A DNA stretch of 64,000 nt from an uncultured Lachnospiraceae bacterium (GTDB lineage Bacteria > Bacillota > Clostridia > Lachnospirales > Lachnospiraceae), in the NCBI GenBank assembly GCA_949502235.1, contig CATBDC010000006.1, positions 1-64,000 of the forward strand, read 5' to 3'. The notes beneath the pieces were generated by a model. That model was not told the DNA's origin. It searched no databases and saw nothing but the letters and a program-made list of their open reading frames with translations. Made by a program: the position numbers and the translations under genes. The stretch's first letter is position 1. Each line of letters starts with the position of its first letter. Positions 1 through 8,560 of the stretch are shown here, in pieces.

Positions 1-467
1 GCGCCGGGTATCCGGGCTGCATTTACACGGAGCCAAGCTGGAATAACAGGGGATTTATGGATCGCAATACCGTGCTGTACGGGCATGACCTTCTTGACGG
101 GACTATGTTTACGCAGCTGCATAATTTTGAAGACGAGGCGTTCTTCCAGGCAAACAGGTACGCGTTTATCTATACGCCGGAGGAGGTATACGCATATGAT
201 CTCTTTGCGGCATATGAGTTTACAGATGAACACATCCTTTACACCTACAATCTAGGCAGTGACGCGGGCTATCAGGAATATCTGAACATGATATTCGCAA
301 CCCGCGACATGGGGGCACATTTCCGTGACGGAGTACAGGTAGGAATTCAGAACAAGATTATCACCATGAGTACCTGTATTGCAGAAAAACCAAACAACAG
401 GTATCTCGTACAGGGAGTGCTGATTAATGACCCTGATATCGAAAATGCAGGTACAGAAGGAGAATAG
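1..467 (+). CDS. Class B sortase, 3' part (5' end outside window)
   Basis: Membrane-anchored cysteine transpeptidase that joins sorting-signal proteins to the cell wall or to pilins. The reading frame is open from base 3, upstream of the ATG at 57, and encodes a peptide ending EPSWNNRGFMDRNTVLYGHD, which continues the sortase fold, so the ATG at 57 is internal. The three catalytic residues of the family are visible: His in YGHD (right after LY), Cys in ITMSTC, and Arg in NNRYLVQG. The GHDLLDGTMF segment is typical of SrtB rather than SrtA. The N-terminal membrane anchor lies outside the window. The stop at 465-467 is followed at once by a structured repeat. The substrate is unknown; the small protein at 597 has a sorting-signal-like tail but no clear NPQTN or LPXTG motif. 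Family call sure, role inferred. Confidence 0.88.
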   Translation, partial: AGYPGCIYTEPSWNNRGFMDRNTVLYGHDLLDGTMFTQLHNFEDEAFFQANRYAFIYTPEEVYAYDLFAAYEFTDEHILYTYNLGSDAGYQEYLNMIFATRDMGAHFRDGVQVGIQNKIITMSTCIAEKPNNRYLVQGVLINDPDIENAGTEGE

Positions 468-514
468 GTTACTGTTCACAGGTCTGCGCATTTACTGCGC
501 AGACCGTAAGAAAG
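468..514 (+). repeat. GTTACTGTTCACA hairpin repeat, copy 1
   Basis: It begins directly after the sortase stop codon. GTTACTGTTCACA is followed by a perfect 10-bp stem (GGTCTGCGCA at 481-490 with TGCGCAGACC at 496-505, loop TTTAC), then GTAAGAAAGTGATT. The same layout occurs on the minus strand at 32367-32418 with a different but still perfectly paired stem. There is no T-tract, so it is not a standard terminator. Confidence 0.75.
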
Positions 515-596
515 TGATTAACGAGAATAGCACAGAAAAATGACTCAAAACCTGACGTTAGACAGCGTGAGGAGAGAGGAAAGAGGGAGAGGACAA

Positions 597-728
597 ATGA
601 TGCTGCAGGTGGTTGACCCGGGAAGGGCGGTTCTTGCCGCAGCCATTATGGCGTCAGCGGGAATTGTTTTATTCCTGTACAGGAACAGGAAAACCCTTAA
701 GAAAAGGTTAAGAGGTGTATATGAATAA
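597..728 (+). CDS. Small single-pass membrane protein, 43 residues
   Basis: Unrecognised small protein. The reading frame is open from 540, but the ATG at 597 is chosen because AGAGGGAGAGG sits just upstream; a second ATG follows at once (MMLQ). It reads MMLQVVDPGRAV and then one hydrophobic helix (AAAIMASAGIVLFLYR, about residues 15-29) followed by a basic tail (NRKTLKKRLRG). The helix plus basic tail resembles the C-terminal part of a sortase substrate or pilin, but no sorting pentapeptide is visible, so this is only a resemblance. The stop overlaps the start of the CapD-like gene by 8 bases, indicating translational coupling. Presence of a gene is likely; function unknown. Confidence 0.55.
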   Translation: MMLQVVDPGRAVLAAAIMASAGIVLFLYRNRKTLKKRLRGVYE

Positions 729-2574
729 GGAGACGGGTACGCCGTGGGTATACCGGGCAGCTATGATTGCCTTTCTGGACATGCTGATTGTGCTGGCATC
801 CTATCTGCTGGCGCTGATTCTCCGGTTTGACTTTGAATTTTCCAGTATTCCGCGGATGTACCTGAACGGTTACCTGTGGTCCATGCCCTTCTGGATAGCC
901 GCTACCATTGTGGTATTCTACGCATGCAGGCTGTACCACAGCATCTGGCGGCTGGCCAGCGTGCCGGAGGTGCAGATGTGCATTACGGCATATATCGTGC
1001 TGCTGCCGGTGTACGGCCTGGGGATTGTATTTATGAGCCTGCGGATGCCCAGGTCTTATTATTTTATTGGTTATATTTTAAGCTTCTGTATGACAACAGG
1101 CCTCCGGTTTTCCTACCGGCTGTTCCGCCAGTTTTTAAGTAACCGGGATACCTATGAGGAAGATCAGGATCGGATTATGGTTATCGGCGGGGGAGCAGCA
1201 GGACAGACTCTGATACAGGAGTTAATAAACAGTAGAAGATTGCATACAAAGGTATGCTGTGTGATTGATGACAACCCTAATAAGCATGGCCGCCTGTTAG
1301 AGGGAATTCCTATTGTGGGAGATCGCTACGATATCCTTGACATGGTGGAGAAGTATAGGATAAACCATATCATTTATGCTATACCTGCTAACACAGGAAA
1401 GAACCGGAAGGATATCTTAAATATCTGCAAGGAAACAAACTGCAAGCTACAGACCGTGCCGGGGGTATACCAGCTCGTCAACGGAGAGGTCAGTGTGAGC
1501 AGACTTCGGGATGTAGAGATCACAGACCTTTTGGGGAGAACCCAGGTAAAGGTAAACAATGCAGAAATCTTTGCCGCCCTCCGTGGCCATAAGGTGATGG
1601 TAACGGGAGGGGGAGGCTCCATAGGGAGTGAGTTATGCCGCCAGATAGCCAAGGCAGGGCCTTCGCAGTTAATCATTTTTGATGTATATGAGAATAATGC
1701 TTACGAAATACAACAGGAACTACTCAAGAAACATAATAATTTAGAACTCCATGTGCTGATAGGCTCGGTGCGCAACACCCATCGGATTAACCAAGTGATG
1801 GAGGAGTACCGGCCGGATGTAGTCTACCATGCAGCGGCCCACAAGCATGTGCCGCTGATGGAGGAAAGCCCCAATGAAGCAATTAAAAATAATGTGATGG
1901 GAACCTATAAGACAGCTATGGCTGCTGTGGCAGTGGGAGTAAAGAAGTTCGTCTTGATATCCACAGACAAGGCAGTAAATCCCACCAATATCATGGGGGC
2001 ATCAAAGCGGCTGTGTGAGATGGTGGTGCAGATGATGAACCGGAAAACGGATACGGTCTTTGCCGCCGTCCGGTTCGGGAATGTGCTGGGGAGCAACGGA
2101 AGTGTAATTCCGTTATTCAAGAAACAGATAGCAGAGGGTGGTCCGGTGACCATAACGGATAAGAACATTATCCGGTATTTTATGACCATACCGGAGGCAG
2201 TGTCCCTTGTACTGCAGGCATCCTACTATGCAATGGGTGGAGAGATTTTCGTTCTGGACATGGGGGAGCCAGTAAAGATAGATGACATGGCAAGGAATTT
2301 AATCCGTTTGTCAGGATACACGCCGGAAGTGGATATTCCCATTATATACACAGGATTACGGCCTGGGGAGAAGCTGTATGAGGAGCTTCTAATGGATGAG
2401 GAAGGACTGGCGGGTACAGCTAATGAGATGATACATATTGGCCGTCCTATAGAAATGGATGATGATTGGTTTGTCGAGAGATTAGAAGAGTTAGACGAGG
2501 CAAGTCGCCAAGACTCATCAAGAATAAAAGAGATAGTAGCAGAGATTGTACCCACTTATCATAGAGTATCATAG
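721..2574 (+). CDS. CapD/FlaA1-type membrane nucleotide-sugar 4,6-dehydratase
   Basis: Polysaccharide biosynthesis enzyme of the membrane-bound UDP-HexNAc dehydratase family (PglF/WbpM/CapD). About four membrane helices lie within the first 125 residues. A first nucleotide-binding region follows (MVIGGGAAGQTLIQEL), and the catalytic short-chain dehydrogenase-type domain starts near residue 288 with VTGGGGSIGSE. The usual active-site tyrosine is replaced by methionine in NIMGASKR (about residue 425), which is normal for this family. Length of about 617 residues fits full-length members. The ATG at 721 is preferred over the GTG at 715 because AGAGG (711-715) is then correctly spaced. GC is higher than in the genes after loaP, so it probably belongs to the older locus backbone. 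It likely makes a 4-keto-6-deoxy-HexNAc precursor; the exact sugar cannot be read from the sequence. Confidence 0.9.
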   Translation: MNKETGTPWVYRAAMIAFLDMLIVLASYLLALILRFDFEFSSIPRMYLNGYLWSMPFWIAATIVVFYACRLYHSIWRLASVPEVQMCITAYIVLLPVYGLGIVFMSLRMPRSYYFIGYILSFCMTTGLRFSYRLFRQFLSNRDTYEEDQDRIMVIGGGAAGQTLIQELINSRRLHTKVCCVIDDNPNKHGRLLEGIPIVGDRYDILDMVEKYRINHIIYAIPANTGKNRKDILNICKETNCKLQTVPGVYQLVNGEVSVSRLRDVEITDLLGRTQVKVNNAEIFAALRGHKVMVTGGGGSIGSELCRQIAKAGPSQLIIFDVYENNAYEIQQELLKKHNNLELHVLIGSVRNTHRINQVMEEYRPDVVYHAAAHKHVPLMEESPNEAIKNNVMGTYKTAMAAVAVGVKKFVLISTDKAVNPTNIMGASKRLCEMVVQMMNRKTDTVFAAVRFGNVLGSNGSVIPLFKKQIAEGGPVTITDKNIIRYFMTIPEAVSLVLQASYYAMGGEIFVLDMGEPVKIDDMARNLIRLSGYTPEVDIPIIYTGLRPGEKLYEELLMDEEGLAGTANEMIHIGRPIEMDDDWFVERLEELDEASRQDSSRIKEIVAEIVPTYHRVS

Positions 2575-2769
2575 AAAAATTTCCAGTTAATCAAATCGTC
2601 GCTTCGCCGCGTTTGGGAAACTAGAATGTAATAGCTAGCCATTATATAATCTGCCTGAATGAAGGCAGAATGGCGAAGCATACCCTAATAAATTAGACTA
2701 CTCTGAGGATAGATAAGTATTCCGGGATATGTATAAATTGCAGGATGCTCATTTTGGGGAGGAAAGTAT
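2575..2769 (+). promoter_or_regulatory. Leader region upstream of loaP with nested hairpin
   Basis: 195 bases without a gene. A perfect 7-bp hairpin (TCTGCCT at 2650-2656, loop GAATGA, AGGCAGA at 2663-2669) is enclosed by a second 8-bp pairing (GCTTCGCC at 2601-2608 with GGCGAAGC at 2672-2679). LoaP-family antiterminators are known to act through an RNA hairpin in the 5' leader of their target operons, so this is a candidate recruitment element. TATATAAT at 2643-2650 could be a -10 box but no convincing -35 was found. Confidence 0.4.
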
Positions 2770-3288
2770 ATGTGGTATGTGATACAGGTGCGTACAGGTA
2801 CAGAGGAAATTATTCGACAACAGTGTGAGAAAAATATAGATAAAAATATATTGGAACGTTGCTTTATCCCTTATTTTGAAGAACAACGACATATCCGGGG
2901 AGAATGGATTACTTTAAGAAAGATACTGTTCCCCGGATATCTTTTTGTGATAACGGAGAAATTAGAGGAAGTTTATAAAGGTTTGAAAGGAATTATAGGC
3001 TTTACAAGACTTTTAGGAACTGGACAAGAGATTGTTCCACTTACAGAGAAGGAAATAGGAATTCTTCAAAAATTTGGTGGAAGAGAACAGGTAGTTGTGA
3101 TGTCAGAAGGACTTATTGAAAAAACATATGTGACGGTGACAAGAGGTCCACTTATGGGAATGGAAGGATACATTAAAAAGATTGACAGGCATAAAAGGAA
3201 AGCATGGCTAGAATTGAAACTGTTTGGAAGAGAACAGATGATACAAGTAGGACTTGAGATTGTGTCAAAAACATTGGGGAAAGAATAA
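2770..3288 (+). CDS. loaP: LoaP-type specialised NusG paralogue (transcription antiterminator)
   Basis: Operon-specific antiterminator that travels with RNA polymerase and allows long polysaccharide operons to be read to the end. The N-terminal NGN domain (about residues 1-105) opens with WYVIQVRTGTEE, typical of NusG paralogues, and contains FPGYLFV near residue 54. A C-terminal KOW-like segment follows (VTRGPLMGMEGYIKKIDRHK, about residues 120-140). Length 172 matches LoaP/UpxY-type proteins and is shorter than many housekeeping NusG proteins. GGGGAGG at 2755-2761 is a strong ribosome site. Its position at the head of a cassette of more than 20 genes fits the role known for LoaP in Firmicutes. 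Recognition as a NusG paralogue is firm; the LoaP subgroup is inferred from length and context. Confidence 0.87.
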   Translation: MWYVIQVRTGTEEIIRQQCEKNIDKNILERCFIPYFEEQRHIRGEWITLRKILFPGYLFVITEKLEEVYKGLKGIIGFTRLLGTGQEIVPLTEKEIGILQKFGGREQVVVMSEGLIEKTYVTVTRGPLMGMEGYIKKIDRHKRKAWLELKLFGREQMIQVGLEIVSKTLGKE

Positions 3289-3457
3289 GAGGAAAGTAAA
3301 TTATGTTTAAATTAGAAAAATGTAGATTTAGATTGATTGAATTATAGGTTTGGATTATTAGTCTGGTGATATATGAAGAAGAAACTAAATATGCTTTTAA
3401 GCTTGTGATGGCTTTTGGGTACTATTAGAGAATAGAAAAGGAAATAGAAAGAGAACA

Positions 3458-4726
3458 ATGTTTGACAAGTGTAGGAAATATGAACCATTTAGCACAAAGT
3501 TGTGGCTTGCAAGTCCTAAAATGCATGGAGAGGAACAGAAATGGATAGATGATGCAATTAGGACAAACTGGATGTCTACAGTAGGGGAGAATATAGACGA
3601 AACCGAAAGATTGCTGGCAGAAAAAGTAGGATGTAAATATGCGGTGGCATTATCAGCAGGAACGGCTGCATTACATCTTGCTGCTAAGCTGGCAAAAATA
3701 AAGCCGGGAGATAAAGTGTTCAGTTCTGATATGACATTCGATGCTACTGTGAACCCAATGGTTTACGAAGGAGCAGTTCCGGTCTTTATTGATACAGAGT
3801 ATGATACATGGAATATGGATCCGATAGCTTTAGAGAGAGCATTTGAGCTGTATCCTGAGGTGAGAGTTATTGTGTTAACACACCTTTATGGTACACCAGG
3901 TAAGCTTGATGAGATTAGAAAAATTGCTGATATGCATGATGCTGTGCTTATTGAGGATGCAGCAGAATCCTTAGGAGCAACATATAAAGGAAAGCAAACT
4001 GGAGCATTTGGAGAATTCAGTTGTATCAGTTTTAATGGCAATAAAATTATCACTGGTTCATCAGGTGGAGCTTTGTTGACAGATAATGTTGAAGCAGCGG
4101 GGAAAGTGAGAAAATGGTCTACACAGAGCCGGGAAAATGCTCCATGGTATCAACATGAGGAGTTAGGCTATAACTATCGTATGAGTAATGTGATTGCCGG
4201 AGTAGTCAGAGGTCAGATCCCTTATTTGAAGGAACATATAAGAGAGAAAAAGAAGATTTATGAGAGATATAAGGAAAGGTTAAAAGGACTGCCGGTTTCA
4301 ATGAATCCCTATGACGCGGAGAATAGCGAACCGAATTTTTGGCTTAGCTGCATGATGTTGACATCTGATGCAATGTGCCTCCAGGTACGTTCAGAAACAG
4401 AAGCCCTTTATATTCCGGAACACAGAAAATCTTGTCCTACAGAGATCTTAGAGGCGATAGCAAGCATAAATGCAGAAGGGCGTCCTGTTTGGAAACCAAT
4501 GCACATGCAGCCCATATACCGTATGAATCCTTTTATTAATAGATACGGAGATGCGCGTGCAAAAACAAACGCATACATAAAGAGAGAGAATTATGGAGCA
4601 GATGGAAAACCTTCAGATGTAGGTGCGGATATTTTTAACCGTGGACTGTGCTTGCCATCTGACAATAAGATGACAGAAGAACAACAGGATAAAGTGATTG
4701 AAGTTATAAGGGCGTGTTTCGAATAA
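3458..4726 (+). CDS. DegT/DnrJ/EryC1-type PLP sugar aminotransferase
   Basis: Transfers an amino group to a keto sugar nucleotide. The fold is clear from LSAGTAALHLAAKLA (about residues 67-81), the cofactor-side segment EDAAESLGATYKGKQTGAFG, and the PLP-binding lysine in SFNGNKIITGSSGG (about residue 195). The 422-residue length is slightly above the usual 370-400, with extra sequence in the C-terminal third. The ribosome site is weak and purine-rich (AGAAAGAGAA). A 169-base AT-rich leader with no gene separates it from loaP. It may act on the 4-keto sugar made by the CapD-like enzyme, giving a 4-amino-4,6-dideoxy sugar; this pairing is inferred from context only. Confidence 0.88.
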   Translation: MFDKCRKYEPFSTKLWLASPKMHGEEQKWIDDAIRTNWMSTVGENIDETERLLAEKVGCKYAVALSAGTAALHLAAKLAKIKPGDKVFSSDMTFDATVNPMVYEGAVPVFIDTEYDTWNMDPIALERAFELYPEVRVIVLTHLYGTPGKLDEIRKIADMHDAVLIEDAAESLGATYKGKQTGAFGEFSCISFNGNKIITGSSGGALLTDNVEAAGKVRKWSTQSRENAPWYQHEELGYNYRMSNVIAGVVRGQIPYLKEHIREKKKIYERYKERLKGLPVSMNPYDAENSEPNFWLSCMMLTSDAMCLQVRSETEALYIPEHRKSCPTEILEAIASINAEGRPVWKPMHMQPIYRMNPFINRYGDARAKTNAYIKRENYGADGKPSDVGADIFNRGLCLPSDNKMTEEQQDKVIEVIRACFE

Positions 4727-4787
4727 GAAAGATTTGAATGAGAGGAAATGCGTGGTCACAAAAGATGATTAGCTGGAGATGATTTAA

Positions 4788-6716
4788 GTGATTAAAAAAA
4801 TTGTATTAGTGGATTGCTTTGATACATTGATTCATCGAAGGGAACATCCATATGAAATAGTTAAAAGATGGGCAGTGTGTATGAATAAATTATATCCGAA
4901 AGTTCAAGCAGAACGCATTGAGCGTGATCGTTTTGCATTAATGAAATCTATTAAAATAGATAAGGCTGGGATATACCTAATATACAAGGAGATAGCGGCT
5001 AAATATTTTACAGAAGGTTTGATAAATTCCGTAGACGAGTTTGTAAGAGATTCTAGAAAAATAGAAATTTATTCTGAAATTTCTAGTGCGTATTCTGATA
5101 AAAAATTGCTTAAACATCTAAAAAGCTTAGTTAAAGATGGAACAGAGGTGTGTTGTGTAACGGACTTCCATTTTTCATCAGAGGATATGGAAGAAATATT
5201 AAACAAAGTTGGGATTAATTTTCTTACAAAAATATTTTCATCTGCTGACTATGGGGCAACTAAGCACGAAGGGGGATTGTACAAATATATTTTAGATGAG
5301 TTGGAGATCCCTGCACGAGAATGTGTAATGATCGGAGATAATTACATTTCAGACATTAAAAACGCGAGGAACATCGGAATTAACACTATATATTTGCCTC
5401 ATTTGATTCATCAGTGGAGATTAAAAGCAATCCACAAAATGGGTATTCAAACTCGTGTTCATTCTCTTAGAAATATAGGAAAAGAATATTGGAAAGATAA
5501 TTCGAATTATGAAGAATATTCGATACTATTTTTTACATTTTGCTCAAGATTATATGCTAAAACGTCTAAAACCGGAAGTAAAAAGATAGTGTTTTTAGCT
5601 AGAGAAGGGTATTTCCTTAAAATACTTTTTGATATTTATCAAGAATACTGTATTCCCTTAGATGCCCGCATGGAGACACAATACTTTTTATGTTCCAGAA
5701 GGGCCATTCATAGTGTACAGAAAGATAAATGCAAGACAGATTTTTTTGGGGATATCTCAGTCGGCAATTACTTTAAATCAATCGGGTTTAGCGTAGATGA
5801 GATTAATGAAATCTTGTCTGAAACGGGTATTAATGATGATGCTTGTGTTATATCAGATTTTCCCAATTCGGAAGAGGCAAAAATAATAAATACGAATAAA
5901 AAAATTGTTGATGCTGTTCAAATGAGAATTGCAAGTAATAATAAAGCATTTGAGGAATATGCAAAAAGATTTTTCGAAAGAGAAGAAGTAAATATTGTAG
6001 ATGTGGGATGGATCGGAAGAATGCAGCAGGGTATTTCTATATTTTTTCCTCATCTTAAAACAACCGGGTTTTATCTTGGCATATATCAAAATTTGTTTGA
6101 GGAGCCTTTTGTTGAAAGACAGGGTTTGATTTTTAACAAAGATGTAAAAGGAAACGAATCAGCATTCTTTAACATTTTTAGAGCAAACATTCAGTTTTAT
6201 GAACAGCTTCTTGGAGCACCGCATGGGAGCGCTTGTTTTTACAGTTTGGATAGTGAAGGTAATGTCAAGGTAGTTCAGGAATGGGACGCGAAGGAGGAGT
6301 GGTTGTATAAAACGATTATTAGTGAAGTACAGGATAGGATCAGGATAAAGTTTACCAGTCTATGTACAAGGCTTCTTGATGATATTAATTGTGATGTTTA
6401 TGAATATAACAAAATTAATAAACAACTGGCATTAACCATGTTAAGAAGTACATTAATTCAGTCTGAAAAAAGGCTTGATTTTATGGATAGTTGTGTAGAA
6501 GGATTTTCCCAGAATTTCCAGCAGGCAATGACTGGAATCAACTTTTCGGCAAGGGGTGTAAAGATAAATGCTGTAGAAATTGTCTTTCATCCAGATAGAT
6601 ATGTCCGATACGTTGCAAAGATAGGACATATTTTAAAAAAGAAGAAGTTAGGATTTTTGGGTCTCGTTTTCATGAGATTGTATTACTACTATACCAGACT
6701 TGCTTGCAGGATTTGA
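4788..6716 (+). CDS. Two-part protein with N-terminal HAD hydrolase domain
   Basis: The start is GTG with GGAG nine bases upstream. Residues 1 to about 215 form a HAD-superfamily hydrolase: motif I is VDCFDTLIHR (nucleophile Asp near residue 8), motif II includes CVTDFHFSS (about 121-129), and the acidic motif is IGDNYISDIKNA (about 182-193). The remaining roughly 425 residues are AT-rich in coding sequence and of unrecognised fold; REGYFL and NIVDVGWIGRMQQG stand out. Proteins with this HAD plus long C-terminal layout occur in polysaccharide loci, where a glycosyltransferase or phosphosugar role is suspected, but I cannot assign one. Only the HAD domain is firm. Confidence 0.7.
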   Translation: MIKKIVLVDCFDTLIHRREHPYEIVKRWAVCMNKLYPKVQAERIERDRFALMKSIKIDKAGIYLIYKEIAAKYFTEGLINSVDEFVRDSRKIEIYSEISSAYSDKKLLKHLKSLVKDGTEVCCVTDFHFSSEDMEEILNKVGINFLTKIFSSADYGATKHEGGLYKYILDELEIPARECVMIGDNYISDIKNARNIGINTIYLPHLIHQWRLKAIHKMGIQTRVHSLRNIGKEYWKDNSNYEEYSILFFTFCSRLYAKTSKTGSKKIVFLAREGYFLKILFDIYQEYCIPLDARMETQYFLCSRRAIHSVQKDKCKTDFFGDISVGNYFKSIGFSVDEINEILSETGINDDACVISDFPNSEEAKIINTNKKIVDAVQMRIASNNKAFEEYAKRFFEREEVNIVDVGWIGRMQQGISIFFPHLKTTGFYLGIYQNLFEEPFVERQGLIFNKDVKGNESAFFNIFRANIQFYEQLLGAPHGSACFYSLDSEGNVKVVQEWDAKEEWLYKTIISEVQDRIRIKFTSLCTRLLDDINCDVYEYNKINKQLALTMLRSTLIQSEKRLDFMDSCVEGFSQNFQQAMTGINFSARGVKINAVEIVFHPDRYVRYVAKIGHILKKKKLGFLGLVFMRLYYYYTRLACRI

Positions 6717-6748
6717 TACAAATATTGAAATAGAAGAAGTAGACAAAT

Positions 6749-7402
6749 ATGGAAAAGATTTTAGAACATAAAACATATGGAGTATATGAAAAGTATATAA
6801 AGCGCATTCTTGATTGTATTATCTCGGCGGTAGTATTGCTAATTTTGATGCCGATTATGCTTATCATAGCACTTTTGGTGAGGATTAAGCTCGGAACACC
6901 CGTGCTTTTTTTGCAGGAAAGGCCCGGAAAAGATGAAAAGATTTTTCAGATCTATAAGTTTAGGACGATGACACATACGAAAGATGAAAAGGGTAAATTG
7001 CTGCCAGACGAAGAAAGGCTTACCAGGTTTGGAAAAATATTAAGAAGCACAAGCTTAGATGAACTTCCAGAGCTTTTCAATATCATTAGAGGAGATATGG
7101 CAATAGTCGGTCCTCGTCCCTTATTGACAGAATATCTTCCATATTATAGAGAAAACGAGAGAGAACGCCATGCTGTTCGACCTGGACTGACGGGGGAAGC
7201 TCAGATTCATGGACGAAATTTTTTAATGTGGGATGAACGTATTGCATTAGATGTTCAATATGCAAAAAAAATTACATTTATTGGGGATGTGAAAATAATC
7301 CTTCAAACGATTGTGAAAGTAATCAAACAATCTGACGTGGCAGAGAAAAGAATTCCACCTTTAAATCAGGTAAGAGAAAGGGAGAAGAAAAATGCATTTT
7401 GA
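6749..7402 (+). CDS. Undecaprenyl-phosphate sugar phosphotransferase (priming enzyme)
   Basis: Starts repeat-unit synthesis by moving a sugar-1-phosphate from a nucleotide sugar onto undecaprenyl phosphate at the inner membrane face. It belongs to the small monotopic PGT family (PglC/WcaJ catalytic core): one N-terminal membrane helix (about residues 22-44), then the diagnostic KFRTMTH (about 71-77), STSLDELPELFNIIRGDMAI with the catalytic Asp-Glu pair, VGPRPLL, and RPGLTGEAQIHGR. Length 217 equals the catalytic core alone. The 3' end overlaps the next gene by 11 bases. The donor sugar is not predictable by eye; UDP-HexNAc-type sugars are plausible. Confidence 0.93.
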   Translation: MEKILEHKTYGVYEKYIKRILDCIISAVVLLILMPIMLIIALLVRIKLGTPVLFLQERPGKDEKIFQIYKFRTMTHTKDEKGKLLPDEERLTRFGKILRSTSLDELPELFNIIRGDMAIVGPRPLLTEYLPYYRENERERHAVRPGLTGEAQIHGRNFLMWDERIALDVQYAKKITFIGDVKIILQTIVKVIKQSDVAEKRIPPLNQVREREKKNAF

Positions 7403-8558
7403 AAAAGAAGTAGGAGAGTCTTTAACTTATAAGTTTGCACAGGCAGCCAGAGAGATGAAGGCAGAGGGAAAAGAAATTATTTCTCTGGGTTTAGGTGAAC
7501 CGGATTTTGAGACACCTGACTATGTTCTGAAGGCCACGATGGAAGCAATGAATAATGGTTTTACACACTATTCTGCGACACAAGGTTTGTATGAATTAAG
7601 GAATTATATAGTGGCTAGTTGTAATAAGTCTTATACCTCTGATTATGCAGCTAATGATGTAATTGTTACACCAGGAATCAAATCTGCGGTATATTTTGCG
7701 CTTGCAGCAATCCTTGAACCAAAAGATGAAATTGTCCTTATCTCACCCTATTATGTCAGTTACCCTGCTATGGTTAAGCTTGCAGAGCCATTGGCTAAGA
7801 TCGTAAATGTGACATTAAGCAGGGATCTTACGCTGGATGTGGAGCAGCTGAAGGCAGCATGTAACAAAAATACTAAGGCTATTCTCATAAACACTCCAAA
7901 CAATCCGACAGGAATGGTATTGTCTAAAGAAGAAACTGATTTGGTGGCTGATCTGGCAATTCAAAACGATGCTTATATTATTTCTGATGAGGTCTATGAA
8001 CAGTTGGTTTACAGGGAGCAGAAGCACATCAGTTTTGGCTTATACAACGAAATCAGGGACAGGCTTATTATCTGCAATGGATATAGCAAATCTCATGCAA
8101 TGACAGGGTGGAGGTTGGGCTATGCCATTGGCGCTCATGAGGTGATTATTAGGATGAACAAGCTGCAGCAGCATATCAATACAAACACTTGTACATTTAT
8201 TCAAAAGGGTGCCTGCTCTATCTATCAGAATAAGCCGGTACACATAGCACCATATGTTGAGGAGCTGGAAAAGCGTATCAAATACTTTTCGGAAGAATTA
8301 AATAAACTTGAGTATATCACTGTCGTGAAACCCCAGGCAGGGTTCTTCTGTTTTGCTGATATTTCCGCAACGGGAACAGACTCCAACTCATTTTGTGCCG
8401 ATTTATTGAAAAAGACAGGAATAGCTTCTACTCCGGGAATAGCATTCGGTCCGGAATGGGATTCTTACGTAAGGTTCTCTATTGCAGTACCACTGGCTAC
8501 GTTAGAGAGAGCAATTGGACTTTTAAAGCAGTATCGTTTTGAAGCGCGGGGTGTGTAA
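7392..8558 (+). CDS. Class I/II PLP aminotransferase (aspartate aminotransferase-like)
   Basis: Fold-type I aminotransferase acting on an amino acid rather than on a nucleotide sugar. Visible motifs are GLGEPDFETPDYV near the start, NTPNNPTGMV (about residues 165-174), SDEVYEQLVY (about 198-207), and the PLP lysine in NGYSKSHAMTGWRLGYA (about residue 232). The 388-residue length is typical. It overlaps the sugar transferase by 11 bases, with AAAGGGAG as ribosome site, and is followed after two bases by a 2-hydroxyacid dehydrogenase. The pair could interconvert an amino acid, a 2-oxo acid and a 2-hydroxy acid, which matters because a 2-oxoacid dehydrogenase lies later in the same cassette. Substrate unknown. 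Confidence 0.88.
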   Translation: MHFEKEVGESLTYKFAQAAREMKAEGKEIISLGLGEPDFETPDYVLKATMEAMNNGFTHYSATQGLYELRNYIVASCNKSYTSDYAANDVIVTPGIKSAVYFALAAILEPKDEIVLISPYYVSYPAMVKLAEPLAKIVNVTLSRDLTLDVEQLKAACNKNTKAILINTPNNPTGMVLSKEETDLVADLAIQNDAYIISDEVYEQLVYREQKHISFGLYNEIRDRLIICNGYSKSHAMTGWRLGYAIGAHEVIIRMNKLQQHINTNTCTFIQKGACSIYQNKPVHIAPYVEELEKRIKYFSEELNKLEYITVVKPQAGFFCFADISATGTDSNSFCADLLKKTGIASTPGIAFGPEWDSYVRFSIAVPLATLERAIGLLKQYRFEARGV

Positions 8559-8560
8559 CT

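Noticed and set aside
57..467. A complete 136-residue protein starting at the ATG at 57
   Set aside because: The frame continues upstream to base 3 with sortase-like sequence and no ribosome site precedes 57, so it is the end of a larger sortase gene.
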